Both the position numbers and the translations under genes were made by a program. A stretch of DNA of 64,000 bases from Osedax fenrisi (Eukaryota; Annelida; Polychaeta; Sabellida; Siboglinidae): contig OZ025242.1 in NCBI GenBank assembly GCA_964019155.1, forward strand, positions 1,098,694 to 1,162,693. The letters run 5' to 3'. The notes beneath the pieces were generated by a model, which was given only the letters and a program-made list of their open reading frames with translations, was not told where the DNA came from and ran no database searches. Positions 1-12,539 of this stretch are shown piece after piece. Numbering within the stretch: the stretch's first letter is position 1; each line of letters starts with the position of its first letter.

Positions 1-191
1 AATATATTTTGTCACCTTTAAAAATGTTCGCTCTCATATGGAGTTATTATTATAAATAATTATAATATAATAATTATAAATTATATATATAATTATTATA
101 TCATATATCATATATCATATATGTTAAACATAATGTTATATATTTAATATTATAATAATATATGTAAGGTAATTTTGGTACAAGGAAATTC

Positions 192-389
192 ATGATCATC
201 GGATAAATTCGACGGACATCGATGTCCATCGATCATCAAGTGCACTTTATTATATTCAATATAATATTGTATTATATGTACAGATGTCAGTCGATCGTAA
301 ATTTAATCGTATGTGCTAAAATTTAATAAAATCAAGTTAACTTTACGATCGAATGACATCGATGTTCGTCGAATTTTTCCGTTGATCAT
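192..389. repeat. Short element with inverted ends (MITE-like)
   Basis: The two ends are imperfect inverted copies of about 40 bp. The left end starts ATGATCATCGGATAAATTCG and the right end reads back as ATGATCAACGGAAAAATTCG; both continue through CATCGATGTC. The ~120 bp between them is AT-rich and has no coding potential. No clear target duplication is visible, so the superfamily is unknown. Confidence 0.45.
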
Positions 390-884
390 AATAAAGTTCA
401 TTTTATCCGTAACTTTTATAGATAAAACGTTAATAGTGGGCTAAATTAATAATGTAATCAATTATAATATTATATTAAATATTATTTTAAAACATAAGTA
501 TGTAAAAAATCGGATTTCAATAATTAAAATGTATTTTTCAAAAATATAGAATTACATGGTTTTAGAAAATAATATATTGCTATATATAGTAAATAATCTT
601 TACTACATATTTAATAACCTCTAATTCCGATCGAGAAACCATTTAATCGTCTTCTGATGAAATTGTGATAGTAACAGGTGCATTTATTTTTATTTAATTT
701 GTAATTAATAATTCAAACAAATTATCCTGATTAAAATTCTATATTTATAAATATTTATAATATAGGTGGCTAAATATAGTTTGATGAATTTAACTATGCC
801 ACCTATATTATTAAATATTTATTAATAACAATTATACAAATTTAAAAATAGTAAGTTGACAACTTACTAATTAATTGTATATAT
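390..884. other. AT-rich stretch without a gene; one hairpin
   Basis: No coding signal is seen. A hairpin at about 758-811 pairs TAATATAGGTGGC with GCCACCTATATTA around a short AT-rich loop; it could be a tiny MITE or a chance palindrome in an AT-rich context. Confidence 0.4.
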
Positions 885-977
885 CGAACCGATACCCGAA
901 CCGATACCCGAACCGATACCCGAACCAATACCCGAACCGATACCCGAACCGATACCCGAAGTGATACCCGAACCGAA
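885..977. repeat. 12-bp tandem repeat (CCGATACCCGAA)n
   Basis: About seven head-to-tail copies of a 12-bp unit CCGATACCCGAA occur with few substitutions (one CCAATACCCGAA, one GTGATACCCGAA). Degenerate descendants (ATACCCGAAA, AACCGAACCG, then GATTTGAGATTTGA) trail rightward to about 1090, where the large inverted repeat begins. This is a minisatellite and carries no gene. Confidence 0.85.
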
Positions 978-1799
978 GCTAAATTAAAAATAAAGATTTG
1001 AGACCATCAAATCTTTCCAAATACCCGAAAATTAGAGATTTGAACCGAACCGAAAAAAAAAGATTTGAGATTTGATATTTGAGATTTGAAATTTTACAGC
1101 ACTATTAACTACATATATATAAATATATTAGAAATCTAAATACTACAACTTATGCGAACAGTATCGAATTTATCACGTTTATAAAGCCTTAACTAAGCCG
1201 TAACTCATAATAACTAAATCTCTTTGATATTTATTTATAAACTTAACACCTAGGTTAATTCAGATCCTATATTGAACATCTAAAAAGTAAATTGTGTTGT
1301 GGTACGGTTACGTACAGGGATGGTAGCAGGCGGGGGGCCTGTGGGGGCAATATCGGTTAGGCCCCCCTTGAGATCAGGTAGGCCCCTACATCTTGTTTCA
1401 CATTACGTTTTTTTCATATAGTATTTACTAGATATTCAATTATATTTATATTTTTATTTTATAATTTTATTTATATTAAATTTATTTATTAGAATATATG
1501 TATTTTATTCATAGACATTATAGTGAGGATCCAATTCAGTATTTATCATTTATTAATTATTTTCTAAATAATGGTAAATATTAAAAATAAATGTTAATAA
1601 TTTAATTGTAATTAATAGTTACCCTATCATGAGTAAACAATAAACAATTATTTGGTTTTCTAACTAAAATAAGAGCAGACAAATTAATAGATCATAGAAT
1701 AGCAGTAACATAATCAAATATCCAACCAACCCCAAACCCAAACGATAGTACTACAAAATATGAAAAAATAAATTTAAATAATCGTCCATTTGATTACAC

Positions 1800-3360
1800 A
1801 ATTAATTATTGATTCTAATTTTTCTATATCTGCTATTACTGAGACTTGACTAACTATTGATAATTCTGCTCTTGCTTCCCAACTGACCCCTGATGGTTTT
1901 AAAGTATTGCTTGCTAATAATTATCCATCACATCGTCGTGGCAGCCTAGTTCTGTTATTCTCATCGGAACAAGCTTATTTCATCATCCACCCCATGTTTC
2001 TCCTCATATGAAATTATGATCTGTAATATCCAGTTTCCTTCAATATTTACCATTATACCTACTTATCTACCTTCCACCTTCATCTAGCCTATGTGGTTTA
2101 TTAGCTGACTTCTCTTATATTTTAGAATCTTTCACATCAGTTAACAAGGTTATTCTTTGTGATTTTAATATTCAAATTAATAATCAAAGTCATGCTTCCT
2201 TATCTCTGAATAAACTTATATTTGAGTATTCCCTGACTCATCTAACACTAATAGTAATAATATTTTTTTATATTAAGCTGATTCTAAACTAATTTCATAT
2301 CCTACTCAAAGTTCTCTAATATCTGATCTCTTTGTCATATTATTTGATTTGAACTTGGCAGTGATAAAAATTAATCTACCTTCTAGATCATTTCGGAAAA
2401 TCTTCTCTATTGATAAACCAATGTGTGTTAACTCTGTATTCCATCAACTTAACAACAGTATATCTTCTGATTGTCTACACTTTTTGATTATTTTAATTTG
2501 GCATTATCTCATTCGCTTGATATTTTTGTACATTCCATTTATCTTATCAATCGAACTTATTCTAAGTTTTCCTGGTTTAATATTGAGCTTGTTAACCTGA
2601 GGCAACTACTTCGTAGAGTATAACGTAAATATGCACCCCCTAAATTTGAATCTGATCTTATTTCCTTTAAAGTTTTCGATCGCATTACAAGAAAAAACTT
2701 CTCTCTACCAAATCGTCATACTTTACTGATATGCTCAGTAGTTATGGAATATCTTCAAAACAAGATTATAAATTATCTTTCATCTTATTAGGTAAAACCC
2801 AAACCAAGCATCTTCCGGATCAACCTGATTCAGTTATTTGATACTTGTTTGCAAATTTCTTCCAACAAAAAATTTCTAGCATTATCAATGTACTTCCAAA
2901 CATCAACTCGGCACGACTCAATCACAATGTAATATCCACTTATAATCACTGTTCATGTTTTTCGCTTCCCACACATGATATTGTATTCTCTTTGATGCAT
3001 ACTTGAAAACCATTTCCCTCTTAAGAGGATCAATTGATCCTATTCCACTCAATATACTACGTTAATTATCACCATATATTATTGGATTATCACTGAAATC
3101 ATTCATAGATCTCTTATATCATCTATTGTTCCACACTCAATGAAATATTCATAGATTATTCCGATTTAAAAAATAACAACTCTTGACCAATCTAATGTAT
3201 CAAGTTATCGTCCAATATCCCAGTTAATATCTATATTTGAGCGAGTTGTATCTACTCAACTTATTAATTAAATTACGTCTAATGCTATTGTTGATAAATA
3301 TCAAAGTGCGTATCTCGTCAGGCTAAGATAATGTAACTCTGATATAAAACACACTGCTAT
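1800..3360 (+). pseudogene. Decayed L2/CR1-like LINE (endonuclease + partial RT)
   Basis: Short broken reading frames keep recognisable non-LTR retrotransposon motifs in order. An APE-endonuclease-like stretch (LTPDGFKVLL, then an SHRRGSLVLLFS-like segment) is at 1885-1970, a CDFNIQINN motif corresponding to GDFN is near 2158-2185, and an RT block SSYRPISQL...FERVVSTQL is at 3201-3270, followed by KYQSAYLV. Many stops and frameshifts separate them, so no product is possible. The copy ends where the next LINE begins near 3370, suggesting truncation or nesting. The same relic lies inverted at about 41870-43440. Confidence 0.75.
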
Positions 3361-3403
3361 AGTAGTTGCGCCCATAACAGTATCTAGCAAAAGAAATACA
3401 ATC

Positions 3404-4317
3404 ATGTCAACTACAACAAACAATACTAAGAATAATAACAACACTAGGGTTAAAGTCCCTAACAAAACCTTACCGTTAACCGAAACGATCTATAAGGAGA
3501 AGTATGACGGATCTACTCCAAACCCGAAAGGAAGGGTAGACCCCGAGAAACGCGTAGGTGCGATGGCCAAACTATTAAAATGCAAACAAGAAATTATCAT
3601 CTCAACTATGAATGTTAGAACAATCAGAGAAGAGCATAAACAAATAGAATTAAAGTATAACTCTGAGTACCATAATATAGATATTCTAGGAATACAAGAG
3701 CATAGCATTATACACGATGAAAAAGTTAGATAATCGGAAGAAGCATATTTGTAACGACACCAGCCTGGAGAAACGATCAGGGTGCAGCCACTGGAGGCAT
3801 TGGTATAATGTTAAATAATAGATCAAGAAGCTCATTGAGTGAAATTATATCACATACAGATCGTATACTGATCAGTACATTTCAAGGAAATCCTGCTACT
3901 TCCATTATTGTTATTTACTCACCAACAAATTCCTGCGAAGATGAAGTTATAGATAGATTCTATAAAGAACTTAGAGCTGATATAGAAAGTATACCTCAAT
4001 ACAATGTGCTTGCTATCATCGGGGACTTCAATGCACGTTTTGGTAAGGACGATGGTACATTCACTTATCATCAACACACAAACAGAAACGGGTCACTGCT
4101 GCTAGATATTGTTAATGAAAAACAACTAGTGGTTACTAATACCTCTTTTCAAAAGAAGATGAATAAAATGTTTACCTACATGGACCCAAGTGGAAGAAAA
4201 TACCAACTTGACTATATCCTGATTAGAAAGAAGTGGAGAAATAGTAACACTAATGTGGAGGCGTACACTGTACGCCGTACATTAGCTGCTCTTGTTAAGT
4301 ACCTGTTAAGTCCATAA
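3404..4317 (+). pseudogene. RTE-like LINE, endonuclease part (arm 1)
   Basis: This is the N-terminal part of an endonuclease-RT polyprotein of the kind often labelled craniofacial-development-protein-2-like. Residues 1-109 run from a basic, Asn/Thr-rich leader into the APE core (STMNVRTIRE, then GIQEHSIIHDEK, with the catalytic-type N and E). A stop at about 3731 breaks the frame. The next frame (3808-4317) carries YSPTNSCEDE, IIGDFNARFG and LDYILIRKKW, the central and C-terminal endonuclease motifs. The gene is broken between the two frames and again before the RT. The inverted copy at 40960-41790 shares most of these lesions. Confidence 0.85.
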
Positions 4318-4318
4318 A

Positions 4319-6484
4319 ATGGTATCATCAAAGATTAGACTAAGCCTAAGATGCAACAGAAATACTCTTCCTAGAAACATACTATATAACTGGCCTTTAT
4401 TTAAATCAGAAAAATCACTGCAAGACAAATATAAAGTAGAAATCAACAACCGATTACATTTTCTGGATGGTGAAGATATCTCAGAAGCATATGAGCGTTT
4501 CATAAAAGTAAATTCTGAAGTTGCAAGTGAAATAGTTTCTATCAAACCAAAGAAAGTACATATCTGCCCATCCACTGATGAAACTGTTAATAAAGCCAGA
4601 CAAGATACACATAAAGCATGCAAAAGTATGAAGATAAAGTAAATGATACCAATCAGCATAATCATACAGAATCAAGAAAGAAACTCTACACAGCTTATAA
4701 AAACATTGCCATTTGTACCCTAGAGGAGAAGATCGAACAAATAGAAAACGCTGATATAAACAAAAGGTACTTACTCAGCTGTGAACTAATAAACTAAATC
4801 ACAGGAAGAAAATCTACTCAAAAAGGTATGATAAAGGGAATAAATCAGAAATAACGACTACAAATATGGATAAATCATTTGGAAGGCTTACTAGGCAGGC
4901 CACCTGAAATAGAGGAGGATGAATCGATTACTCAAGTTTTACCACCACTGGTAATAAAACGTGGACCTTTTGATATCAATGAATACAAGCGAGCAAATGA
5001 CACCATCAAAGAAGGAAAAAGCTTTGGAATGAATGAAATACGCCCAGAAGTTTTAAAACTATGTGACCTAGACGCTATCGTTCTCCAATTATGTAACAGA
5101 ACACTTATCGACAAAGCGAATACCAGACAATGGTCATTGCTGAATATAATTCCGATACCAAAATCCGGAGATCTTAGTATGGGTGGCAACTACAGAGGTA
5201 TAAGTATAAGCTCATTAGTGGCGAAAACCTATAGTCGTATGATAATGAATAGAATTAGACCGTACCTAGATCGTCGTCTGAGAAAAAATAAGAACGGTTT
5301 CAGAAGTGGAATAACAACTACTAGTCAGATACTCGCTCTAAGGAGACTGATAGAAGGAGTAATGGAAAAGAATATTGAAGCTATACTTATCTTCATTGAC
5401 TTTAAGAAAGCTTTTGATACAGTTCATAGAGGAAAAATTCTGCTAATATTAAAATCGTATGGAATACCGGAAGAGTTGGTGACAGCTATCAGTATTATGT
5501 ATGAAGATAAGTCTGCCAAAGTCATAACATCGGACGTAGAGACGGAAACATTCAGTATTATTGCTGGTTTTTACATGGGGACACACTTGCCCCATAACTC
5601 TTTGTCATTGTTATTGTCTATATCATGAGCAAAGCTCTAACGGAAAGGGAAGAAAAGCTTGGTTTCCATCTAAGAGAGACCAATCAGAAAGGTACCACGC
5701 ATAATATTCACCGACATGGACTTTTCTGACGATATATCCTTAGTTAGTGATGGTCGCAAGGAAGCAGAGGAGATGCTAAGAAGAGTCGAGCTATCAGCAA
5801 AATGTATAGGACTAAGAATGAATATACACATGACAAAGTATATGTCATATAACAACAACCAATAGTTTGATATCAAGACTATAGATGGAACATATCTGAA
5901 AAGAGTTGAAGATTTAAAATATCTCGGGGCATGGGTTATGAGATAGCAGCGAAAAATATGTATAAATAAGAAAAGCGTAAGCTTGGAGAACCTGCCACCA
6001 GATGAGAAACAACTGGAATTCAAAACTCAGCAGGAAGTTCAAAATTAGGCTAATGATTGAAACTGTTGAATCCATTCTGTTATACGACTTTGAAACATGG
6101 ATTTTAACAAACTCACTACTCAAAAAGCTTAATGGAACATATACACAAATTCTGAGAATGGTTTTAAATATCCACTGGACAAATAAAATTAAAAATAAAA
6201 TCAATCTTTATGGGGCACTAGAAAGATTATCGAACAAGATCAGAAGAATAAGACTAAAGTTTGCCGGCCATTGCCTACGAAGAGAAGACGAGGTAGTTTC
6301 GGATCTGGTTCTGTGGCAGTCAACCCATGGAACTAGAAGGCGAGGAATACCACCTTATTCATATATAAAGACACTGGAGCGTGATACCAGTCAACGAGAA
6401 AACGATCTACGAGCGGATATGATGAATCGTGATGTTTGGAAGTCAATAACTATCATAGAATCAATAAAAATAATACCGAAATAA
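4319..6484 (+). pseudogene. RTE-like LINE, reverse transcriptase and C-terminus (arm 1)
   Basis: The linker (4319-4640) leads into an RT domain at 4879-5628: IIPIPKSGDLSMGGNYRG, KNGFRSGITTTSQILALRRL, then IFIDFKKAFDTVHRGK with the first catalytic Asp. A 1-nt deletion in a T-run near 5567 shifts the frame just before the GDTLAP motif. The active-site box reads FSDDI rather than YADDI at about 5715-5730. The C-terminal ORF (6002-6484) has the family hallmarks ESILLYDFETW, FAGHCLRRE and RDVWKSI. Stops and frameshifts mean no functional enzyme. The inverted copy is at 38803-40449. Confidence 0.87.
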
Positions 6485-8090
6485 GCAAGTAAGCAAAAAA
6501 GTAAATTTTTATAAATGGAGTCTCAGATTGTAAAACTAAAATACATCAACTACTCTTTAAACTATTAAACGATTAAACTATCTCTATCCATAAATGTATT
6601 ACTGTTAACCTATCAAGTTATATTTATGTTATCGTCTTAGCCTACTTATTGATTAATGGTTTACACATTTAAAAGTGTAAATCTTCACTTGCAATTCAAT
6701 GTTTATAAAAAGTATCTAAAATTCTTCTAAGCTTTCTTCATTGAAATATATCTAGTTTTTGACATGTATTTTTGGAATATGAATTATATGTTAAATGTTA
6801 AATTTCTGTATAATATATATATATATATATATATATTATAAGTTTATTATCAGTTAGGATATGTATGTTTTTCCTATTCATATATATAACTTTATATTTA
6901 ACCTATATGAACATCTTCAGATATTAATTAACAAATTTAAGAATTATATATTAATACAAATTAATATATAAATTTGTAATATATTCATATTGGTAGCATC
7001 ATAAAGAACATAATTAAGTTTGGTTCTCGTTATTATTCACTAAATTAACATGAGTTGTACCTTAATGTATAAAGGATGTAAATTCCTCTATAGATAATAT
7101 CTTGTAGATAATAATTTACCAAGCTACCTAATTTATCAAAAATAATTGAACTTTTTATCTTCTAATAAAATATATTGATAATCTTAATTTCAAAGTATAA
7201 TCCATATCGAGTGGGAAAATGTAGTTAAAAGTTAAAATTATTAAATTTATTTAATTAATTATCAGTGATCAAAACTATATTCAGTTAATTTAAATGTCTG
7301 GGATTAGTAGGTTTGAATTAATATTAATATTAACCTTCGAAACAAATCTATAAAATCTAATAATCTTTAAGGTACACCTTCATAGAATAACTTCAAAGAA
7401 GACTAAATTAATTATAAATTAATAGGAATTATGATTATATTATACCTATATTTAATTATTATACCTATAATGAATTAAATTCCGAAATAAAGGTAGGATG
7501 ATAAAACACCAAAAACTTTAAAAAATATAAAATATATCGATTCAATCATTAATTATTAAAATCAATAATTAAATAGCTTACTCACAATTACTGTCTTAAA
7601 CCAGAAATGTTGTCAATATTCAGAAATATAATCTGCTTAAATAAAATATGAAATGGTAGTGAATTACAAATCGTTAACATATATATTCCTTATCAACTTC
7701 GATATCATATACACTCGTGATCCTATATTGATATTGTACAATGTACACATATGTTTAACGTGGAAATATAGATTATGAAAATGCGATGATTATAATGTTA
7801 TTAAATGTGTATAAAGTTCAATGAAGGATACATATACAATAATAAGTTATTGATATAATTGATCGGTATAAAGATATACTATATATGGTTATATAAAGAA
7901 AATATAAGTTACATGGATATGTGACACTATCTGAATCGAACTACAAAACAAAGGTTCTAAAAAACCATTCTACAATAATTGATGACGTAATACTAATACG
8001 GTATTAGTAATACCATAAGTTGTATAATGTTGCATTTTATTTAATTCATTATATTTGTATAGTCAGTTGATTATAATATAAATAAAGTAA
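6485..8090. other. AT-rich stretch without a gene
   Basis: This is arm-1 sequence mirrored at about 37205-38800. It holds a (TA)n run at about 6816-6836 and otherwise AT-rich DNA with no coding signal. A 3' UTR of the upstream LINE may occupy the first part. Confidence 0.6.
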
Positions 8091-8100
8091 GTTAATCAAT

Positions 8101-8880
8101 ATATATAGGCCTATATAACCTATATAATACCTCAGTTATGCATATGATATAGCACTTGTATCACAAGAAGTCGAACAAGCTTAGCAACTACTAACATCAA
8201 TGAAACAAAAGTCTCTAATATTGGTCTTCAACTGAACTCAAAGAATACCTAATTCATGATGTTCAATCACAAAATTCCGGTCAACATTAGACTAGAAAAG
8301 GTGGCATGCTGATTAAAAATGTTACACATTTTAAATATATGGGGGCATAAAAGGCTAACTCAAAAGGATTTTGAAATTCGCAAAGTTTTATTATGGTCAG
8401 CAATACATAAGATTAAATCAATCTGGACCCTCAAAATGGAAAATAGTCTGAAAATAAGAACTTTCAAAGCTATAGTATAACCTATATTATTATATCGTAG
8501 CGAATGCTATACAATTAACTCAACAATGCGTAAACAAATCGATGGTTGTTATACCAGTTTACTTAAAATGGCAACAAATATATCATGGAAAGATAAAGTC
8601 ACTAATACACAACTGTTAATGGGAATACCAAATATATCTAATGTGATAAAACAAAGAAGACTGTGACTAGCAGGTCACTGCATAAGGCACACCGACGAAC
8701 TAACGCATAACTTAATTTTATGGAAGCCAAAGAACGGCATACGAAACAAAGGGAGATAACACAAGACAATCATATACATCTTAAAGAACGACTTCTATTG
8801 TGAAGAAGACATATTAAAAACACTGATGGTGGACAGAGAAGGATGGAAAGTAATTGCAATATCAGGTCGAGTGAGAACTC
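8101..8880 (+). pseudogene. LINE 3' fragment, RT thumb and C-terminus (arm 1)
   Basis: Broken frames spell the C-terminal half of another endonuclease-RT LINE of the same general type: FMMFNHKIPVN, SECYTINSTMRKQIDGCYT, MATNISWKDKVTNTQLL, LAGHCIRHTDELTHNLILW, and VDREGWKVIA near the end. Several stops interrupt it. In arm 2 the same relic (35390-37190) extends a further ~1 kb 5' into the RT fingers and palm. Here that part is missing across an AT-rich microhomology at about 8095-8107, indicating a deletion in arm 1. Confidence 0.8.
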
Positions 8881-8920
8881 GACTAAAGTAAAGTAAAGTA
8901 GGTAGGATATATATATATAT

Positions 8921-11290
8921 AGGGGCGTCGGAAGGGGGGGGGGTATCGGACCCCCCCATTCAAAAATATGGGGGGGCGAAGTATGTTTTGCCCCCCCCCC
9001 ATGAAATATGTATTAATACAATTTATATATATTAAATGTAGTATATTGTCTTTGTTAATGCACATTTTTTTCTAAAGAATGTTACCAAACATATGGGGGG
9101 GGGCTAAGTATTGTTTGCCCCCCCCCCCATCCATGAAATATGGTAATATTCATGAGAGAATCTCTGAGAGATACTTGTTATCTGGTGATATTAAGAATGA
9201 AATTATTCAACTATATAAATCTGAATTATTAAATATTTGATTGAAAGATATTAATGGGACTTTCTCAATTCAATGTGATGGAATTCAAGATATATGGTTC
9301 ATTATTTGACATAAAAACTATAAATTAAAGAAATATACATAGGAATATGCAATATGACTGAGGATACAACTTAGAAAATATAGCAAATGTAATGTTGTCT
9401 GAACTATAACATATTAACTTGCCTATTTCTAAATTAAGAGGACAGTCATATGACGGTGTAGCTAATATGTCTGGTCAATATAATAGTGTAAAGTCTATAA
9501 TAATGAATAGACAGCCTTTAAATTTGATGAGCTCATCGCATAAACTTAATAGCATAATCATTAGATAATAATATAAATATAAGAAAATCCTTGAGAGTGG
9601 TTTATGATTTGGGATTATTATATGAACAAACTATCAAATTACGGATTGTATATAATACTAATAATTACAAAGCAAATACATTGAAACCATTATACCCAAT
9701 AATATGGACTGGAAAATCATGTATTAAAAACACATTAGATCAATATAGTGGTATAAATGATGCACTGAATTAATATAAAAAATTAAATTATATTACCAAT
9801 GACCACAAATATATTGAAAATTTATTATTAAAAAATATGAATAAGTCAAATATTTGTTATATGAATATTTCAAGTTTGATATTTTAAAGCTTGGATATGA
9901 AGGTGAAAGCTTTCATGATACCAACAAATACTATTGAAGGTAACATTTATAAAAATATACTTGAAAGCATATATTATTATAATTATATATAATCATAATA
10001 ATACTCAATAATAAATAAACATAAAGGATTATATAATAGTAGGATCTAAAGATGATTCTAATTAAATTGAATAATGATATACATAATTTGCACATATTCA
10101 TTGAAGATATAGAAACAAAAGTATTTTATATTTTATATATACAAGTTTTTATATTGATTCAAGGTTAATATCCTACTTTTATAAAAATATTATATAAAAT
10201 ACAAAATAGCTTATAATAAATGTTTATTATAAAATATTATAATAATTTATTTTTATTTTAAATATATCTAATTTAATTTTCTAATTATATCTAATTCAGA
10301 GAATAATTATAATACATATAATATAAATTATTATAAATATGTATGAGATGAATAGTAATAAAAATTCAAAAGACATACATGTTATCTAGATAACATAATA
10401 TAACATTATTAATGTTATGTTAATTTAAGAATGTGATTAGATATGATCAATTAATATGTTAATATACTTTATCATTAATATTTACAGAATAAAATATACT
10501 GAGTTGTTTGATTCCATAATGATGAAAATTAAAACCAAATGTTATACTAAGGAAACTTCATTTATACATTCTTATAAATTAAAGGAATCATTATTACAAA
10601 TAATATAATTCATGAAAAAAAGGTTGTTTTTTTTAGATTAATCTTATTAATCCTATTAATTTTCTACACTAAACATTAATACAAAATGTATGAAGAATTA
10701 ACGATTGAAAGATCGAATTTCCATATGTTCAAATCAATCAATAAGTTCAATACATCTGACGAGGATAAACATATACATGATGGAAAAATCTCCTAAAATT
10801 CAAAAAATATTTTCCGGTATAATATATTTGATCACACTTTTATTGGTTTTCCCATCAAGTTCTGTGTCATGTTAGGGTGGATTTAGTAAGCTACGAATAA
10901 TAAAGACGTTGTTACGGTATACTATGCTAGATAGTAGATTAAATGTATTAGTATTGGCAAATATCAATCAAAAAATAACTCACACAATTGAGATGGATAT
11001 ATTTATAAATAAAAATATATATTTATAAATAAAATCTATATTTATATAATAATAAATTATGTAATGTTTATTATTTATTTTCTAATATATTCCTACTTAA
11101 GTATTGTTATAAAAAATAAATATTATTAATTGCATATTAAAGGGTTAACATAGACTAAAGAGGTATATATACGTCGTGTACGATATTAATAAGGTATAAT
11201 TAGTAATTATATTAGTAATACATAATAGGATATAGAATATAAAATATAAATAAATAACCCCCCCCCCCATACAAAATATCGTTCCGACGC

Positions 11291-11294
<4 letters not shown>
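8921..11294 (+). mobile_element. hAT-type DNA transposon, decayed (arm 1 only)
   Basis: The element starts AGGGGCGTCGGAA and ends TTCCGACGCCCCT, perfect 13-bp terminal inverted repeats. It sits in (AT)n, so the expected 8-bp target duplication would be ATATATAT on both sides but cannot be delimited. Poly-G/poly-C runs follow each terminus, a trait of this hAT group. Arm 2 has the empty AT-rich site near 35330-35366, so the insertion happened after the inverted duplication. Internal coding sequence is degenerate; the element is non-autonomous now. Confidence 0.88.
9400..9840 (+). pseudogene. hAT transposase remnant (ZMYM1-like)
   Basis: Within the hAT element a frame reads LRGQSYDGVANMSG at 9436-9477, the conserved block around a catalytic Asp of zinc-finger-MYM-type hAT transposases, followed by PLNLMSSSHKLN. 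A second frame (9591-9773) reads DLGLLYEQ, then LKPLYPIIWTGKS and LDQYSGINDALN, matching the KPLCPTRWT region further along the same protein. Stops and frameshifts lie between. The N-terminal zinc finger and C-terminal dimerisation domain are not recognisable. Confidence 0.75.
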
Positions 11295-11336
<42 letters not shown>

Positions 11337-11531
11337 TCGTATCTAGCATTTATTTTCCAGGTATTTCTTGTGTTGTTTAACTTGTGAGAAATATAGATAT
11401 ATTAAATCAAAACACAACGTAAAATTTGTATTAATCTATGTCTACCAATAGTTATTTATAACACGTATGTGTACATTTTACTCGTATAAGATTTTCAATG
11501 GGGTTTATTTATATCTGATATATTTATTGTC

Positions 11532-11577
<46 letters not shown>

Positions 11578-12539
11578 TTATATATCATAGGAGACAAATA
11601 AAATTCATGAAAATATATTGTCATAAATATATTTAAGATTAAATTATAAAATCTTCTTAACGTAAGAAATAAGTAATATTAACTTAAGTTCAGGAGAAGA
11701 TCCTAAGGTAGAAATATCACTTTAAGTATAATGACTAAAATGTTAAAAAATTAAAATGCTCTCTATAAACAATATTTTTTTAATAATTGAGTATATAATA
11801 TACTATTGTTAAATATATAATTAGAGACATTTAGTTTAATCTTTACTTATTCTGCTAATTATTTAATAATATTATAATAATTGTAGTACATTACCACTTA
11901 TATTACCACTTATATATTACCACCCTATTATACAGCTTGCATCATCAGCATAACTCCGAAATATCTAATATAACACCCCCTAGATATAGATAATTTGAAA
12001 CATTCTAATATCGATATGAATATGGGGGTGTATATTAAAATTATTATATTTAGAATATGCATTCTTGTTATTTATATATATATTAATATGATAATTAATT
12101 TATTACATATTTATACATTATATAAATATTCACAATCGTTGATAATCATGACTTGAAGACAAATGGTTTCTTCTCACTCACACTTACAGCGTATATCACA
12201 ATGGGTTGACATTGGAACTTCCAATGACGCTGATACTTGTCACCTTATTTTCATAAATCAGATATGATGAGTCACAGATTTTGCCCATATATGGAATTAT
12301 ATTTCACCATAGCGTATACGCTATAGTGAATATAACGTATTTACCTTATACAGAAAATAATTGTAAACTATATAGTAATGACACATTATGATTTATTTTA
12401 TATGTTAGAACATCTAATTATAATTATACTGAGTTAATTAACAAAAGATGAATCTTATAATGAATATATCTGGATTAAAGAAATATGTATGTTATAACAA
12501 GAATAAATCACAAAATAGTGTATATATATTATGTTATAC
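11295..12539. other. AT-rich stretch; (TA)n tracts and a palindrome
   Basis: (TA)n runs lie at 11295-11335 and about 11538-11575. A near-perfect palindrome centred on ATAGCGTATACGCTAT is at about 12304-12331 and is conserved in arm 2 near 34354-34383. No gene is evident. Confidence 0.55.
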
